NCBI GenBank assembly: GCA_038234715.1
Contig: JBBQTD010000006.1
Span: 1 to 64,000, forward strand
From: SZAS-103 sp038234715
GTDB lineage: Bacteria > Pseudomonadota > Gammaproteobacteria > Xanthomonadales > Xanthomonadaceae
DNA length: 64,000 bases
Direction of reading: 5' to 3'
Under the pieces are notes generated by a model. It saw only the letters and a list, made by a program, of their open reading frames with translations, was not told the DNA's origin and did not search any database. The translations under genes and the position numbers were made by a program. This document shows positions 53,566 through 63,954 of this stretch, one piece after another (within the stretch, counting starts at the first letter, position 1; the number at the start of each line of letters is the position of its first letter).

Positions 53566-54951
53566 ATGTTGACAACCCTTTCGACCGTCGCCGCAAACGC
53601 GTTGCGCGATGCGTTTGGCAGCGCGGGGTTGTTGACCGATCCATCCGAGTGCGTTGTTTACGGCTATGACAACTCGCGAAGGCATGCGATGCCGCAGGCT
53701 GTCGCGCTGCCAACGTCGAGCGCGCAGGTGCAGGCGCTGGTGCGGATCTGTCGCGCCGAACGCTTGCCGATCGTCGCGCGCGGACGCGGCACCAATACCA
53801 CCGGTGCTTCGGTGCCTGTCCACGGCGGCGTCGTGGTCAGCTTCGAGCGCATGGACCGGATCATCGCGATCCGCACCGCCGACCGCGTTGCGGTGGTCGA
53901 ACCCGGCGTGCTCAACGGCGCGTTGCAGGATGCTGCCGGCGCACACGGATTCTTCTGGCCGCCCGATCCCACCAGTGCGCCGTACTGCACGGTCGGCGGC
54001 AACCTCGCCTGCAATGCGGGTGGCCCGCGCGCGGTGAAGTACGGCGCGACCCGCGACAACGTGCTGGCGATGGCATTCGTCGATGGTCGTGGCGAGTTGA
54101 TCCGCTGCGGGGCACCGACCACGAAAGGCGCGAGCGGCTACGACCTCACCCGCTTCATGGTCGGCTCGGAAGGCACCTTGGGACTGATCGTCGAAGCGAC
54201 GTTGAAGCTGGTGCCAAGACCCGAAGCCCGACGCAGCCTGCGCGCGTTGTATCGCGACGTCGATGCCGCCGCTGCTGCAGTCGCGCGGCTGATGGCGCAA
54301 CCGGTCGCGCCGTCGATGCTGGAATTCATGGACGCGCGCTGCGTGCAGCTCGCGCGCGAGGTCGGAGGCGCGGACATTCCCGACGCTGGAGCGCTGTTGA
54401 TGATCGAAGCCGATGGGTCGGCTGCGACTCTCGCGCATGCGGTCGCCGCATTGTCTGCTGCGGCGCGGGGCGATGGACTGATCGCGATCGATATCGCCCC
54501 AGACGAGGCAGCGCGCGAGTCGCTGTGGGCCGCACGCAAGTCCCTCTCACCCGCACTGCGCACGCTTGCGCCGGGAAAGATCAACGAGGATGTCGTGGTC
54601 CCGGTATCGGCGATCCCGGCGCTGGTTGCGCACGTCGGTGCAATCGCGACGTCCATCGCGCTGCCGGTGCTCAGCTTCGGCCACGCCGGCAACGGCAACC
54701 TGCACGTCAACATCCTGTACGACCCGGATAGTCCGGACCAAACCACGCGCGCCGAACGCGGCATGGACGCATTGTTCGACGCGGTGCTTGCGCTTGATGG
54801 CCAGTTGTCAGGCGAACACGGGATCGGCATGGCGAAGCGCGCGTACATGAGCCGCGCACTGCCGCCGGCAACGCTCGCGCTGATGCGCGCGATCAAGTCG
54901 CAGTTCGATCCGGATGGCCTGCTCAATCCCGGCAAGCTGCTGCCACCGTAG
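53566..54951 (+). CDS. FAD-linked oxidase (GlcD / D-lactate dehydrogenase type)
   Basis: 461 residues, 3 bases after yraN. PCMH-type FAD domain with VARGRGTNTTGASVP, CTVGGNLACNAGGPRAVKYG and MVGSEGTLGLIVEATLKLVP. The C-terminal cap has FGHAGNGNLHVNI and LSGEHGIGMAK. These are typical of glycolate oxidase subunit D and D-lactate (quinone) dehydrogenases. The partners of a glycolate oxidase (GlcE, GlcF) are not next to it, so a stand-alone D-2-hydroxyacid dehydrogenase is more likely. The substrate is not decided. Confidence 0.85.
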   Translation: MLTTLSTVAANALRDAFGSAGLLTDPSECVVYGYDNSRRHAMPQAVALPTSSAQVQALVRICRAERLPIVARGRGTNTTGASVPVHGGVVVSFERMDRIIAIRTADRVAVVEPGVLNGALQDAAGAHGFFWPPDPTSAPYCTVGGNLACNAGGPRAVKYGATRDNVLAMAFVDGRGELIRCGAPTTKGASGYDLTRFMVGSEGTLGLIVEATLKLVPRPEARRSLRALYRDVDAAAAAVARLMAQPVAPSMLEFMDARCVQLAREVGGADIPDAGALLMIEADGSAATLAHAVAALSAAARGDGLIAIDIAPDEAARESLWAARKSLSPALRTLAPGKINEDVVVPVSAIPALVAHVGAIATSIALPVLSFGHAGNGNLHVNILYDPDSPDQTTRAERGMDALFDAVLALDGQLSGEHGIGMAKRAYMSRALPPATLALMRAIKSQFDPDGLLNPGKLLPP

Positions 54952-54973
54952 GCGGCGTGCACCGCGTTCCCGG

Positions 54974-55468
54974 TCAGCGCACGAAGGCCGCCGCAAGCTG
55001 CAGCAGGATCAGCGCATACAGACCCGCGAACGCGTCGTCGAGCATCACGCCCACGCCGCCATGCAGCTTCTCATCGGCCCAGCTCACCGGCCATGGTTTC
55101 CAGATATCGAACAGGCGGAACAGCGCGAAGCCAGCGAGCATCCATATCCATCCGGCTGGGGCGGCCGCGAGCGCGATCCACACGCCCACGAATTCATCCC
55201 AGACAACAACCTGCGGATCCTGCACGCCGCTGCGGCGCACGACCCATGCCGACGCCCATACGCCAATCGCAAATGCGATGACCACAACCGGAGCGTACAA
55301 AGACAGCGGCAAGGAACGCAGCCACAGCCAGGGAAGGAGCCCAGCCAGCGTGCCAACGGTGCCCGGCGCGCGTGGCGAGAAGCCGCTTCCGAAACCGCTT
55401 GCGAGCCAGCCCGCGGGATGGCGCAGCAGTGCGGCTGGCGATTGCGATGGCGCATCTGCCGTGTTCAT
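54974..55468 (-). CDS. pgpA: Phosphatidylglycerophosphatase A
   Basis: 164 residues from ATG 55468, overlapping thiL by 4 bases. The family start GWLASGFGSGFSPRAPGTVGTLAG is intact, and the metal-binding VVVWDEFVGVWIAL and LFDIWKPWP follow. It has four membrane segments. It dephosphorylates phosphatidylglycerophosphate in the inner membrane. thiL-pgpA is a widespread gene pair. Confidence 0.95.
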   Translation of the reverse strand: MNTADAPSQSPAALLRHPAGWLASGFGSGFSPRAPGTVGTLAGLLPWLWLRSLPLSLYAPVVVIAFAIGVWASAWVVRRSGVQDPQVVVWDEFVGVWIALAAAPAGWIWMLAGFALFRLFDIWKPWPVSWADEKLHGGVGVMLDDAFAGLYALILLQLAAAFVR

Positions 55469-56454
55469 GCCGGATCCGTGCCTTCGCCTGCGTTGTGGAA
55501 ATGACGATATCCGATGCGCGGCGCATCGCTGACAACACCATCGGAGTCGCGCAGGTGCAGCCCTTGGCCTGCATCGATCCGACCGATCCGCGTCACTGCG
55601 GTGCCCGACTGCTTCGAAGCTTTCAATACAGCCCGCCCGTGCGCAGGCGGCGCGGTGAAGCACAATTCGTAGTCGTCGCCGCCGGCGAGCGGCAGATGCA
55701 AGCGCGTTGCTGCATCAAAGGCTCTCGCAAGTTCCAATGATGTCGGCAACAACGCAGGTTCGAGTTCCGCGCCAATCCGGCTTTCATCAAGGACATGCCA
55801 GAGATCGGCCAGGAGGCCATCGGAGACGTCGATGCAGGCGTTCGCAATACCGCGCAACGCGATGCCCAATGCGACGCGCGGCACCGGTCGGTCCAGACGC
55901 ACGCGCAAGGATGCATCGACCATCGCGCCGTCGCGCCATTGTCGCAATGCGCCCCCCGCATCGCCCAACGTCCCGCTGACCCACACGTCGTCGCCTGCCT
56001 GCGCACCGCTCCGGCGCAATGCCGCATCGCGCGGCACGAAGCCGTGTGCCGTGACCGTGACTGACAGTGGCCCGCGCGTGGTGTCGCCGCCAACGAGTGC
56101 AACCTCGTGCTGCGCGGCCAGCGCAAGGAAGCCGTCGAGAAATGCATCGAGCCAGGCGCTGTCGGCCCCCGGCATCGTCAGGTTGAGCGTGCACCACGCC
56201 GGGTTCGCACCCATCGCCGCGAGATCGGAAAGGCTCACCGCAAGCGCTTTCCAGCCGATATCAAATGGCGCGGTCCCAACTGGAAAATGCACGCCGATAT
56301 TGAGCGTGTCGGTGCTGACGACAAGATCGTGGCCGGCGGGAAGGCGCACGATTGCGGCATCGTCGCCGATGCCAAGCGACACGTCGTCGCGCGTGCCGGC
56401 GCGCGCACGGATCCGCGCGATCAGGTCGAATTCGCTTTCCGCACGAGAGTGCAC
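55465..56454 (-). CDS. thiL: Thiamine-monophosphate kinase
   Basis: 329 residues from GTG 56454. PurM-like ATP-binding: SEFDLIARI, LGIGDDAAIVRLP, VVSTDTLNIGVHFP, NLTMPGADSAWL and CIDVSDGLLADL. It phosphorylates thiamine monophosphate to TPP. The start GTG lies only 3 bases past nusB, with no strong Shine-Dalgarno, so it is probably read by coupling. Confidence 0.95.
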   Translation of the reverse strand: MHSRAESEFDLIARIRARAGTRDDVSLGIGDDAAIVRLPAGHDLVVSTDTLNIGVHFPVGTAPFDIGWKALAVSLSDLAAMGANPAWCTLNLTMPGADSAWLDAFLDGFLALAAQHEVALVGGDTTRGPLSVTVTAHGFVPRDAALRRSGAQAGDDVWVSGTLGDAGGALRQWRDGAMVDASLRVRLDRPVPRVALGIALRGIANACIDVSDGLLADLWHVLDESRIGAELEPALLPTSLELARAFDAATRLHLPLAGGDDYELCFTAPPAHGRAVLKASKQSGTAVTRIGRIDAGQGLHLRDSDGVVSDAPRIGYRHFHNAGEGTDPA

Positions 56455-56457
56455 GGA

Positions 56458-56919
56458 TCAGCGCGTGCGCGACGCGCCCACTTCCGTTGCGCGCCAGGAC
56501 GCCGCAGCCTTGTCCAGCACGCCGTTGATGTAGGTATGGCCCTGGTCCGAGCCAAATCGCTTTGCCGACTCGATTGCCTCGTTGATCACCACGCGGTACG
56601 GCACGTCGGGGCGATGCAGCAATTCGTACGCGGCGATGCGCAGGGTTGCGCGCTCGATCGGGTCGACTACGTCCATGCCACGATCGAGGAACGCAGCCAG
56701 GGCCTTGTCGAGTTCCTCGACGTGCCGCTCGACACCACGCACGAGATCCTCGAAGTAGCCGAGGTCGGCGATTTCCATGTCCTGCTCGTGACGGAATTCC
56801 TCGATCACGCGGGCGATCGGAGCGTGCGCCATCTGCCATGCGTACAAGGCCTGCAATGCGCGTCGACGCGCGCGCGAACGCGCTGCCGGATCGATGCCGT
56901 CGCTGCGCGTGCGGCTCAT
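56458..56919 (-). CDS. nusB: Transcription antitermination factor NusB
   Basis: 153 residues from ATG 56919, overlapping ribH by 4 bases. All-helical NusB: RSRARRRALQALYAWQ, DLVRGVERHVEELD, IERATLRIAAYELL and VPYRVVINEAIESAKRFG. It binds boxA with NusE in rRNA antitermination. The ribH-nusB-thiL-pgpA order is common in gammaproteobacteria. Confidence 0.97.
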   Translation of the reverse strand: MSRTRSDGIDPAARSRARRRALQALYAWQMAHAPIARVIEEFRHEQDMEIADLGYFEDLVRGVERHVEELDKALAAFLDRGMDVVDPIERATLRIAAYELLHRPDVPYRVVINEAIESAKRFGSDQGHTYINGVLDKAAASWRATEVGASRTR

Positions 56920-57383
56920 GCAAGCTTTCCGAACAGGTGCGCCATCTCGATCACCACGAGCACGGCTTCCTCGCCCTTGTTGCCATGACTGCCGCCTGCA
57001 CGCGCTTCGGCATGCGCGTGGTCCTCGACCGCGAGCACGCCGTTCGCGATCGGCACACCGGAGTCGAGGGCGACGCGCATCAGTCCGCGCGCGCACTCGT
57101 CGGCAACGTGCTCGTAGTGCCGCGTGTCGCCGCGCACCACGCAGCCGAGCGCGACGATTCCCGCATAGCGATCGTCGCGCGTCAGCGATGCCGCGGCTTG
57201 CGGCAATTCCCAGGCACCGGGCACCCGGATCACGTCGACGGCTTCGGCGCTTACCGCTTGCGCCGTAAACGCGCGGCGCGCACCTTCGACCAGTGCATCG
57301 ACGATGCGCGGGTTCCAGCGGCTGGCAAGGATGGCGAAACGCGCACCGACCGGAGCGCGCAGGTCGCCTTCGTAATGGGTCAT
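56916..57383 (-). CDS. ribH: 6,7-dimethyl-8-ribityllumazine synthase
   Basis: 155 residues. Fold marks: FAILASRWNPRIVDALVEGARRAF, RVPGAWELPQAA, ALGCVVRGDTRHYEHVADE (with the catalytic His) and VPIANGVLAVEDHAHAEAR. It condenses the RibB product with the pyrimidine from RibD in the penultimate riboflavin step. It follows ribB by 30 bases and overlaps nusB. Confidence 0.97.
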   Translation of the reverse strand: MTHYEGDLRAPVGARFAILASRWNPRIVDALVEGARRAFTAQAVSAEAVDVIRVPGAWELPQAAASLTRDDRYAGIVALGCVVRGDTRHYEHVADECARGLMRVALDSGVPIANGVLAVEDHAHAEARAGGSHGNKGEEAVLVVIEMAHLFGKLA

Positions 57384-57413
57384 CGAGCAGGCATCCCGGG
57401 ATCGAAGCGCAGT

Positions 57414-58520
57414 TTAGCCTGCCGACGGCAGTTCGACGTATTCAACGACTTCCAGCCCGAAGCCACCAAGCCCCACCTGCCTGCGCGGCGTGCCCAGCAC
57501 GCGCAGCCGGCGCAGGCCCAGATCGGCAAGGATTTGCGCTCCCGCACCATTGCGACGCCATTCCGTCGCGCTGGCCGCGACCGGTTCGTGCGCCGATGTT
57601 TGCCGAAGGCGTACCAGCAGGTCGTCGGGCGACTGCTGTTCGTTCAGCACGACCAGCACGCCGCAGCCTGCGTCAGCGATCGCGCGCAGCACATCCGGAA
57701 CCGCGACCCCGAAGTCGGCGCGCTGCCAATGCAGCACGTCCGATAGCGCATTGCCGACATGCACGCGCACGAGAGTCGTGCCGTCGGCGGTTGGCGTGCC
57801 GCGCACCAATGCGAAATGCAGTGCGTGGCTGAGCCGGTCCCGATAAGCGATCAACCTGAATTCGCCGAACGGCGTCGCGATTGCCCGTTCGTCCACCCGC
57901 TCGACCGTGTGTTCGGTTGCCAGCCGGTAGCGGATCAGTGCCTCGATCGAACCCATCTTCAAGTCGTGCTCGCGCGCGAACGATTCTAGTTCCGGCCGCC
58001 GCGCCATGCTGCCATCGGCATTGAGTATCTCGACGAGCACGCCGGCCGGTTCGAGGCCAGCCAGTCGCGGCAGGTCCGATGCTGCTTCGGTATGCCCTGC
58101 GCGACTGAGTACGCCGCCGGGTTGCACGAGCAACGGGAAGATATGTCCCGGTTGCACCAGGTCGTGCGGGCGGGCGTCCGGTGCCACCGCAGTACGCACC
58201 GTGTGCGCCCGGTCATAGGCAGAGATGCCGGTGGTCACGCCTTCGGCGGCTTCGATCGACACGGTGAAATTGGTGTGGTGCTGCGACGTGTTCGCGCTGA
58301 CCATCGGGGGTAAGGCGAGCTGGCGACAGCGCTCGCGCGTGAGCGCGAGGCACACGAGCCCGCGCGCATGCGTGACCATGAAATTGATGTCGGCCGGCCG
58401 CACGAGTTCTGCCGCCATGATGAGGTCTCCCTCGTTTTCGCGGTCCTCGTCGTCAACGACAACGACCATGCGACCGGCGGCGAGATCGGCGAGTAATTCG
58501 GGAATGCTTGCAAAGCTCAA
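57414..58520 (-). CDS. ribB: 3,4-dihydroxy-2-butanone-4-phosphate synthase with degenerate GTP cyclohydrolase II domain
   Basis: 368 residues. The N-terminal RibB domain (about 1-205) is intact: VVVDDEDRENEGDLIMAAE, HARGLVCLALT, QHHTNFTVSIEA and GHTEAASDLPRLAG. The C-terminal part (about 210-368) resembles GTP cyclohydrolase II in outline but lacks the zinc-binding cysteine cluster. The expected CxxGD...C.C region instead reads NALSDVLHWQRADFG. It should therefore be RibB only, with a separate RibA elsewhere. It overlaps ribE by 4 bases. Confidence 0.93.
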   Translation of the reverse strand: MSFASIPELLADLAAGRMVVVVDDEDRENEGDLIMAAELVRPADINFMVTHARGLVCLALTRERCRQLALPPMVSANTSQHHTNFTVSIEAAEGVTTGISAYDRAHTVRTAVAPDARPHDLVQPGHIFPLLVQPGGVLSRAGHTEAASDLPRLAGLEPAGVLVEILNADGSMARRPELESFAREHDLKMGSIEALIRYRLATEHTVERVDERAIATPFGEFRLIAYRDRLSHALHFALVRGTPTADGTTLVRVHVGNALSDVLHWQRADFGVAVPDVLRAIADAGCGVLVVLNEQQSPDDLLVRLRQTSAHEPVAASATEWRRNGAGAQILADLGLRRLRVLGTPRRQVGLGGFGLEVVEYVELPSAG

Positions 58521-59122
58521 GGCGTTTCCTCGCTGGTTGTCATCAGGCGTTCGACATAGCGCGCAACCAGGTCGACTTCCAGGTTCACCGAGGCTCCGGT
58601 ACGCGTGAGTGCGAATGCGGTGTGGCTGATCGTGTGGGGCACCAGGGTCACCTCGAAACCCTCTCGATCAACCGCGTTGACAGTGAGACTGACACCGTCC
58701 ACGCAAATCGAACCCTTTTCGGCGATGTAACGCATCAACACGTGGGGCGCTCGGAAACGCCATCGCTGCGCGCGCGCGTCCTGAGCGATCGACGACACTT
58801 CGCCGATTGCATCGACGTGCCCCGCTACCAGATGGCCGCCCATGCGATCCGTCGCGAGCAATGCGCGTTCGAGATTCACCGTCGAACCGACCGCCAGCAT
58901 TCCGAGCGTGGTCCGCGCGCGCGTCTCGTTCGAAACATCCGCCGAGAAACCCGACGCATCGCGTTCGACCACGGTGAGGCAAACCCCCGACACCGCAATG
59001 CTTTCGCCGATCTGCACATCGTGCGTCGGCAATCTCCCCGACGCGATGCGGATGCGCAGATCGCAACCGCGTGGCTGCACCGATTCGACATTGCCGACGG
59101 CCTGGATCAATCCAGTGAACAT
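58517..59122 (-). CDS. ribE: Riboflavin synthase alpha subunit
   Basis: 201 residues from ATG 59122 (the much longer frame to 59593 is antisense or out-of-frame to ribD). Two lumazine-binding repeats: MFTGLIQAVGNVESV and GESIAVSGVCLTVVE in the first, HLVAGHVDAIGEV and KGSICVDGVSLTVN in the second. It makes riboflavin from two lumazines. It lies 7 bases after ribD and overlaps ribB by 4 bases. Confidence 0.96.
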   Translation of the reverse strand: MFTGLIQAVGNVESVQPRGCDLRIRIASGRLPTHDVQIGESIAVSGVCLTVVERDASGFSADVSNETRARTTLGMLAVGSTVNLERALLATDRMGGHLVAGHVDAIGEVSSIAQDARAQRWRFRAPHVLMRYIAEKGSICVDGVSLTVNAVDREGFEVTLVPHTISHTAFALTRTGASVNLEVDLVARYVERLMTTSEETP

Positions 59123-59129
59123 TTGCGCC

Positions 59130-60263
59130 TCACTGATCGGCTGCGCGCGGGCGTAGCAGCAGGCGCAGGTCCGGGCCGACCTGGCGCGTTTCGACAAGCT
59201 GCAGATCGTAGCGATCGGCCATCGTCGGTGCGTCCCAGCCGCCAAACAACGGCTTGCCGCGCGCACCGAGCAGTACCGGCACGACATACAGAAGCAGTTC
59301 GTCGACGAGGCCGGCGCGCAGCAGGCCCCCACACAGCGTCGCCCCAGCCTCGGTCTGCACTTCGTTGATACCGCGCTCTCCGAGCAAACGCAGTGCGGCG
59401 CCGAGGTCGAGCATGCCGTCGCGGGCGGCAATTGCGACGCGTTCGCGATGGCGCAGATAGCGCGCGACGCGGGCATCGGGGGCATGCAGCAGCAACGTCG
59501 GCGCGGCACCATCGAGCACGCGCGAATTCTCCGGAATCGCGAGGCCAGGATCGAGCACGACGCGTAACGGCGCGACGAATGCGCAGTCGTCATCCATGCG
59601 CACCGTCAGTTGCGGATCGTCCACGAGCACGGTTCCGCTCGCCGTCAGCAACGCTCCGCTGCGCGCGCGCCAGCGATGCACGTCGGCGCGCGATGCTTCG
59701 GAACTGATCCATCGCGATTCGCCGCTGGCCAGCGCGGTGTGCCCATCCAGGCTCATTGCCAGTTTCACGCGCACCCATGGCCGGCCGCGCTCGATGCGGG
59801 AGAAGAATCCGCGATTGAGCGTACGCGCCTGGGTTGCCAGAAGGCCGACTTCGACGATGGTGCCGGCACTGCGCAACATCGCGAAGCCCATGCCGGCGAC
59901 GCGCTCGAATGGATCCTCGCAGGCTGCGACCACGCGCGCGATGCCGGCATCGACCAGGGCCTGCGCACACGGTGGCGTGCGTCCCGTGTGCGCGCAGGGT
60001 TCGAGTGTTACGTACGCGGTCGCTCCGCGGGCGCGTTCACCCGCCGCGCGCAAGGCAAGCACTTCGGCATGCGGTTCTCCTGCGCGCTCGTGAAATCCTT
60101 CGCCGACGACCTCATCGCCTTTCGCGATCACGCAGCCGACCATCGGATTGGGCTTGGTCGTGTACGCCCCTCGCCCACCGAGCTGCAGTGCGCGCGCCAT
60201 CATTGCATGGTCAGTCGCGGTTGAATTGTCGACCGATTGCATCGCGTCCATGGCGCTGGCCAT
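59130..60263 (-). CDS. ribD: Bifunctional diaminohydroxyphosphoribosylaminopyrimidine deaminase / reductase
   Basis: 377 residues. N-terminal cytidine-deaminase fold with zinc ligands (HAEVLALRAAG and VTLEPCAHTGRTPPC). The C-terminal reductase has VKLAMSLDGHTALASGESRWIS, DPQLTVR and NEVQTEAGATLCGGLL. It carries out two steps of the pyrimidine branch. It starts 1 base off the nrdR stop, and a second in-frame ATG lies four codons in. Confidence 0.96.
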   Translation of the reverse strand: MASAMDAMQSVDNSTATDHAMMARALQLGGRGAYTTKPNPMVGCVIAKGDEVVGEGFHERAGEPHAEVLALRAAGERARGATAYVTLEPCAHTGRTPPCAQALVDAGIARVVAACEDPFERVAGMGFAMLRSAGTIVEVGLLATQARTLNRGFFSRIERGRPWVRVKLAMSLDGHTALASGESRWISSEASRADVHRWRARSGALLTASGTVLVDDPQLTVRMDDDCAFVAPLRVVLDPGLAIPENSRVLDGAAPTLLLHAPDARVARYLRHRERVAIAARDGMLDLGAALRLLGERGINEVQTEAGATLCGGLLRAGLVDELLLYVVPVLLGARGKPLFGGWDAPTMADRYDLQLVETRQVGPDLRLLLRPRAADQ

Positions 60264-60794
60264 TCAGCGCTTCGTCCGGGCTGGTTTCTCGGGCGGCTGC
60301 GGCTCTTCCAGCAGCGGCAGTTGCAGGCCTTCCATCTGCGGCATGTCGCGCTCGAGCTTTTCGATCTCGAGCCGAAACGCATGCACGTCCTCGAAACGGC
60401 GGTACACCGATGCGAACCGCACGTAGGCGACCTGGTCGAGCGGCTTGAGTTCATGCATCACGAGCTCGCCCACGCGCAGCGACGGCACTTCGCGTTCGCC
60501 GCCCATGCGCAGCGCGTGCATGACGCGGCGCACGGCGACATCGATCTGTTCAGGCGACACCGGCCGCTTCTGCAGCGCGCGTTCGAAGCTCACGCGCAGC
60601 TTGCGCTCGTCGAAGGCCTCGCGGCGGTCGTCGTTCTTGACGATCGCAGGAAGCTTGATTTCGGCGTTCTCAAATGTATTGAAGCGTTCGCTGCAGGCCG
60701 GACATTCACGCCGCCGACGCACGGTCGCGCCATCTTCTGTCAGACGCGAGTCGATCACGCGCGTGTCTTCGTGCTGGCAGAAGGGGCAGTGCAC
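60264..60794 (-). CDS. nrdR: Transcriptional repressor NrdR
   Basis: 176 residues. An N-terminal zinc ribbon has C3/C6 and C31/C34 (MHCPFCQHED and RECPACSERF). An ATP-cone domain follows (about 46-136, KLPAIVKNDDRREAFDERKL). The C-terminal tail beyond residue 150 is extended, acidic and Pro-rich compared with E. coli NrdR. NrdR represses ribonucleotide reductase genes when ATP/dATP is bound. It is in the usual glyA-nrdR-ribD order. Confidence 0.97.
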   Translation of the reverse strand: MHCPFCQHEDTRVIDSRLTEDGATVRRRRECPACSERFNTFENAEIKLPAIVKNDDRREAFDERKLRVSFERALQKRPVSPEQIDVAVRRVMHALRMGGEREVPSLRVGELVMHELKPLDQVAYVRFASVYRRFEDVHAFRLEIEKLERDMPQMEGLQLPLLEEPQPPEKPARTKR

Positions 60795-60809
60795 TAGACA
60801 GTCGGCTGC

Positions 60810-62063
60810 TCAGCCATACACCGGATACTTCCTGCACTGCGCCGTCACCAGTTCGCGCACCCTGGCGATCGCGATTTCATCGGCCGGCGCGTCCAGCACG
60901 TCGCAGATCCAGTTCGCGAGGTCGACGCAGTCCTGTTCGAGATAGCCGCGCGTGGTGACGGCCGGAGTGCCCAAACGCAGACCCGAGGTCACGAAAGGCG
61001 ATCTCGGGTCGTTCGGAACGGCATTCTTGTTGACCGTGATGTGCGCCTTGCCGAGCGCGGCTTCCGCGTCCTTGCCGGTGCTCTCGCGACCGATCAGGTC
61101 GAGCAGGAACAGATGGTTCTTCGTGCCGCCGGAAACGATCTTGTAACCGCGCGCAATCATCGCGTTCGCCATTGCCTGCGCATTCTTCACCACCTGCTGC
61201 TGGTAGGCCTTGAACTCCGGCTCCAGCGCTTCCTTGAACGCGACCGCCTTGGCTGCGATCACATGCATCAGCGGGCCGCCCTGAATGCCGGGGAAGACGA
61301 TGCTCTGCAGCTTCTTGACCATGTCCTCGGACGCCCCCTTGGCCACGACGATTCCGCCGCGCGGTCCGCGCAGGGTCTTGTGCGTGGTCGAGGTCACCAC
61401 GTGTGCGTGCGGCAGCGGGCTTGGATACACGGCGGCCGCGATCAGGCCGGCCACGTGCGCCATGTCGACGAAAAAGATCGCACCGACGCTGTCGGCGATC
61501 TGCCGCATGCGCGCCCAGTCGACGACTTGCGAATACGCGGAAAATCCGCCGATCAGCATCTTCGGCCGATGTTCGTCCGCGAGCGCCTGCATCGCGTCGT
61601 AGTCGATCTGACCCTGCTCGTCCACGCCGTACTGCACGGCATGAAAGAGCTTGCCGCTGATGTTGACCTTGGCGCCATGCGTGAGGTGACCGCCATGCGC
61701 AAGCGACATGCCCAGGATCGTGTCGCCCGGCTGCAGCAGCGCGAGATAGACAGCCTGGTTCGCCTGGGAGCCCGAATGCGGCTGCACGTTCGCGTAGTCG
61801 CAGTCGAACAATTGCGTCACGCGCTCGATCGCGAGCCGCTCGGCAACATCGACGAACTCGCAGCCGCCGTAGTAGCGCTTGCCCGGATAGCCTTCCGCAT
61901 ATTTGTTGGTCAGCACACTGCCCTGCGCTTCCAGGACGCGCGGGCTCGCGTAGTTCTCCGAGGCGATCAGTTCGACGTGGTCTTCCTGGCGCTGGCGCTC
62001 GTTCGCGATGGCTTGGGCGAGCTCGGGGTCGTAACCTTCTATGCGATTGTCGCGGGGAAACAT
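60810..62063 (-). CDS. glyA: Serine hydroxymethyltransferase
   Basis: 417 residues from ATG 62063 (MFPRDNRIEGYDPEL; longer frames upstream are shadows). Type I PLP enzyme: HVELIASENYASPRVLEAQGS, YPGKRYYGGCEFVD, HGGHLTHG, and the PLP lysine in TSTTHKTLRGPRGG. It interconverts serine and glycine, charging tetrahydrofolate. It is the first gene of the minus-strand vitamin block and divergent from ettA. Confidence 0.98.
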   Translation of the reverse strand: MFPRDNRIEGYDPELAQAIANERQRQEDHVELIASENYASPRVLEAQGSVLTNKYAEGYPGKRYYGGCEFVDVAERLAIERVTQLFDCDYANVQPHSGSQANQAVYLALLQPGDTILGMSLAHGGHLTHGAKVNISGKLFHAVQYGVDEQGQIDYDAMQALADEHRPKMLIGGFSAYSQVVDWARMRQIADSVGAIFFVDMAHVAGLIAAAVYPSPLPHAHVVTSTTHKTLRGPRGGIVVAKGASEDMVKKLQSIVFPGIQGGPLMHVIAAKAVAFKEALEPEFKAYQQQVVKNAQAMANAMIARGYKIVSGGTKNHLFLLDLIGRESTGKDAEAALGKAHITVNKNAVPNDPRSPFVTSGLRLGTPAVTTRGYLEQDCVDLANWICDVLDAPADEIAIARVRELVTAQCRKYPVYG

Positions 62064-62232
62064 GGGGGTCCAACCTCGGAACGAGTGGCAAGACGCAAAG
62101 TGTAGCGTTGACGCGGCTTTGCGGCCACAAGCGGTAGCGTTGCCGGCGCGCTTGCGGGATAATCCCGAACATTCCAAGACCTGTCCGGTCGCCCGCCTTG
62201 CGGGCCGGCCTTGTCACCCTGCGGAGCCCCCA
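62064..62232. promoter_or_regulatory. Divergent glyA/ettA control region
   Basis: 169 bases shared by two diverging genes. It contains TACACT on the minus strand (62099-62104), a possible glyA -10. It also holds a 13-base palindrome CGGGATAATCCCG (62155-62167), overlapping a GATAAT element, and a hairpin GCCCGC-CTT-GCGGGC (62191-62205) 27 bases before the ettA start. No good -35 was found for either direction. Confidence 0.4.
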
Positions 62233-63891
<1,659 letters not shown>

Positions 63892-63894
<3 letters not shown>

Positions 63895-63910
63895 GCGCAG
63901 GCTGCGCTCA
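63892..63910 (+). repeat. Palindrome overlapping the ettA stop codon
   Basis: TGAGCGCAG-G-CTGCGCTCA: a 9-bp inverted repeat with a 1-base centre that starts at the stop codon TGA. No T-tract follows, so it is not a standard terminator. Confidence 0.5.
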
Positions 63911-63954
63911 TCCTGGGCAGCACATGGATGTGCGTAGAGACTGAGGCGATCTCC

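Noticed and set aside
57384..60263. FMN riboswitch in front of the riboflavin genes
   Set aside because: The genes are coupled or separated by at most 30 bases, leaving no space for a riboswitch.
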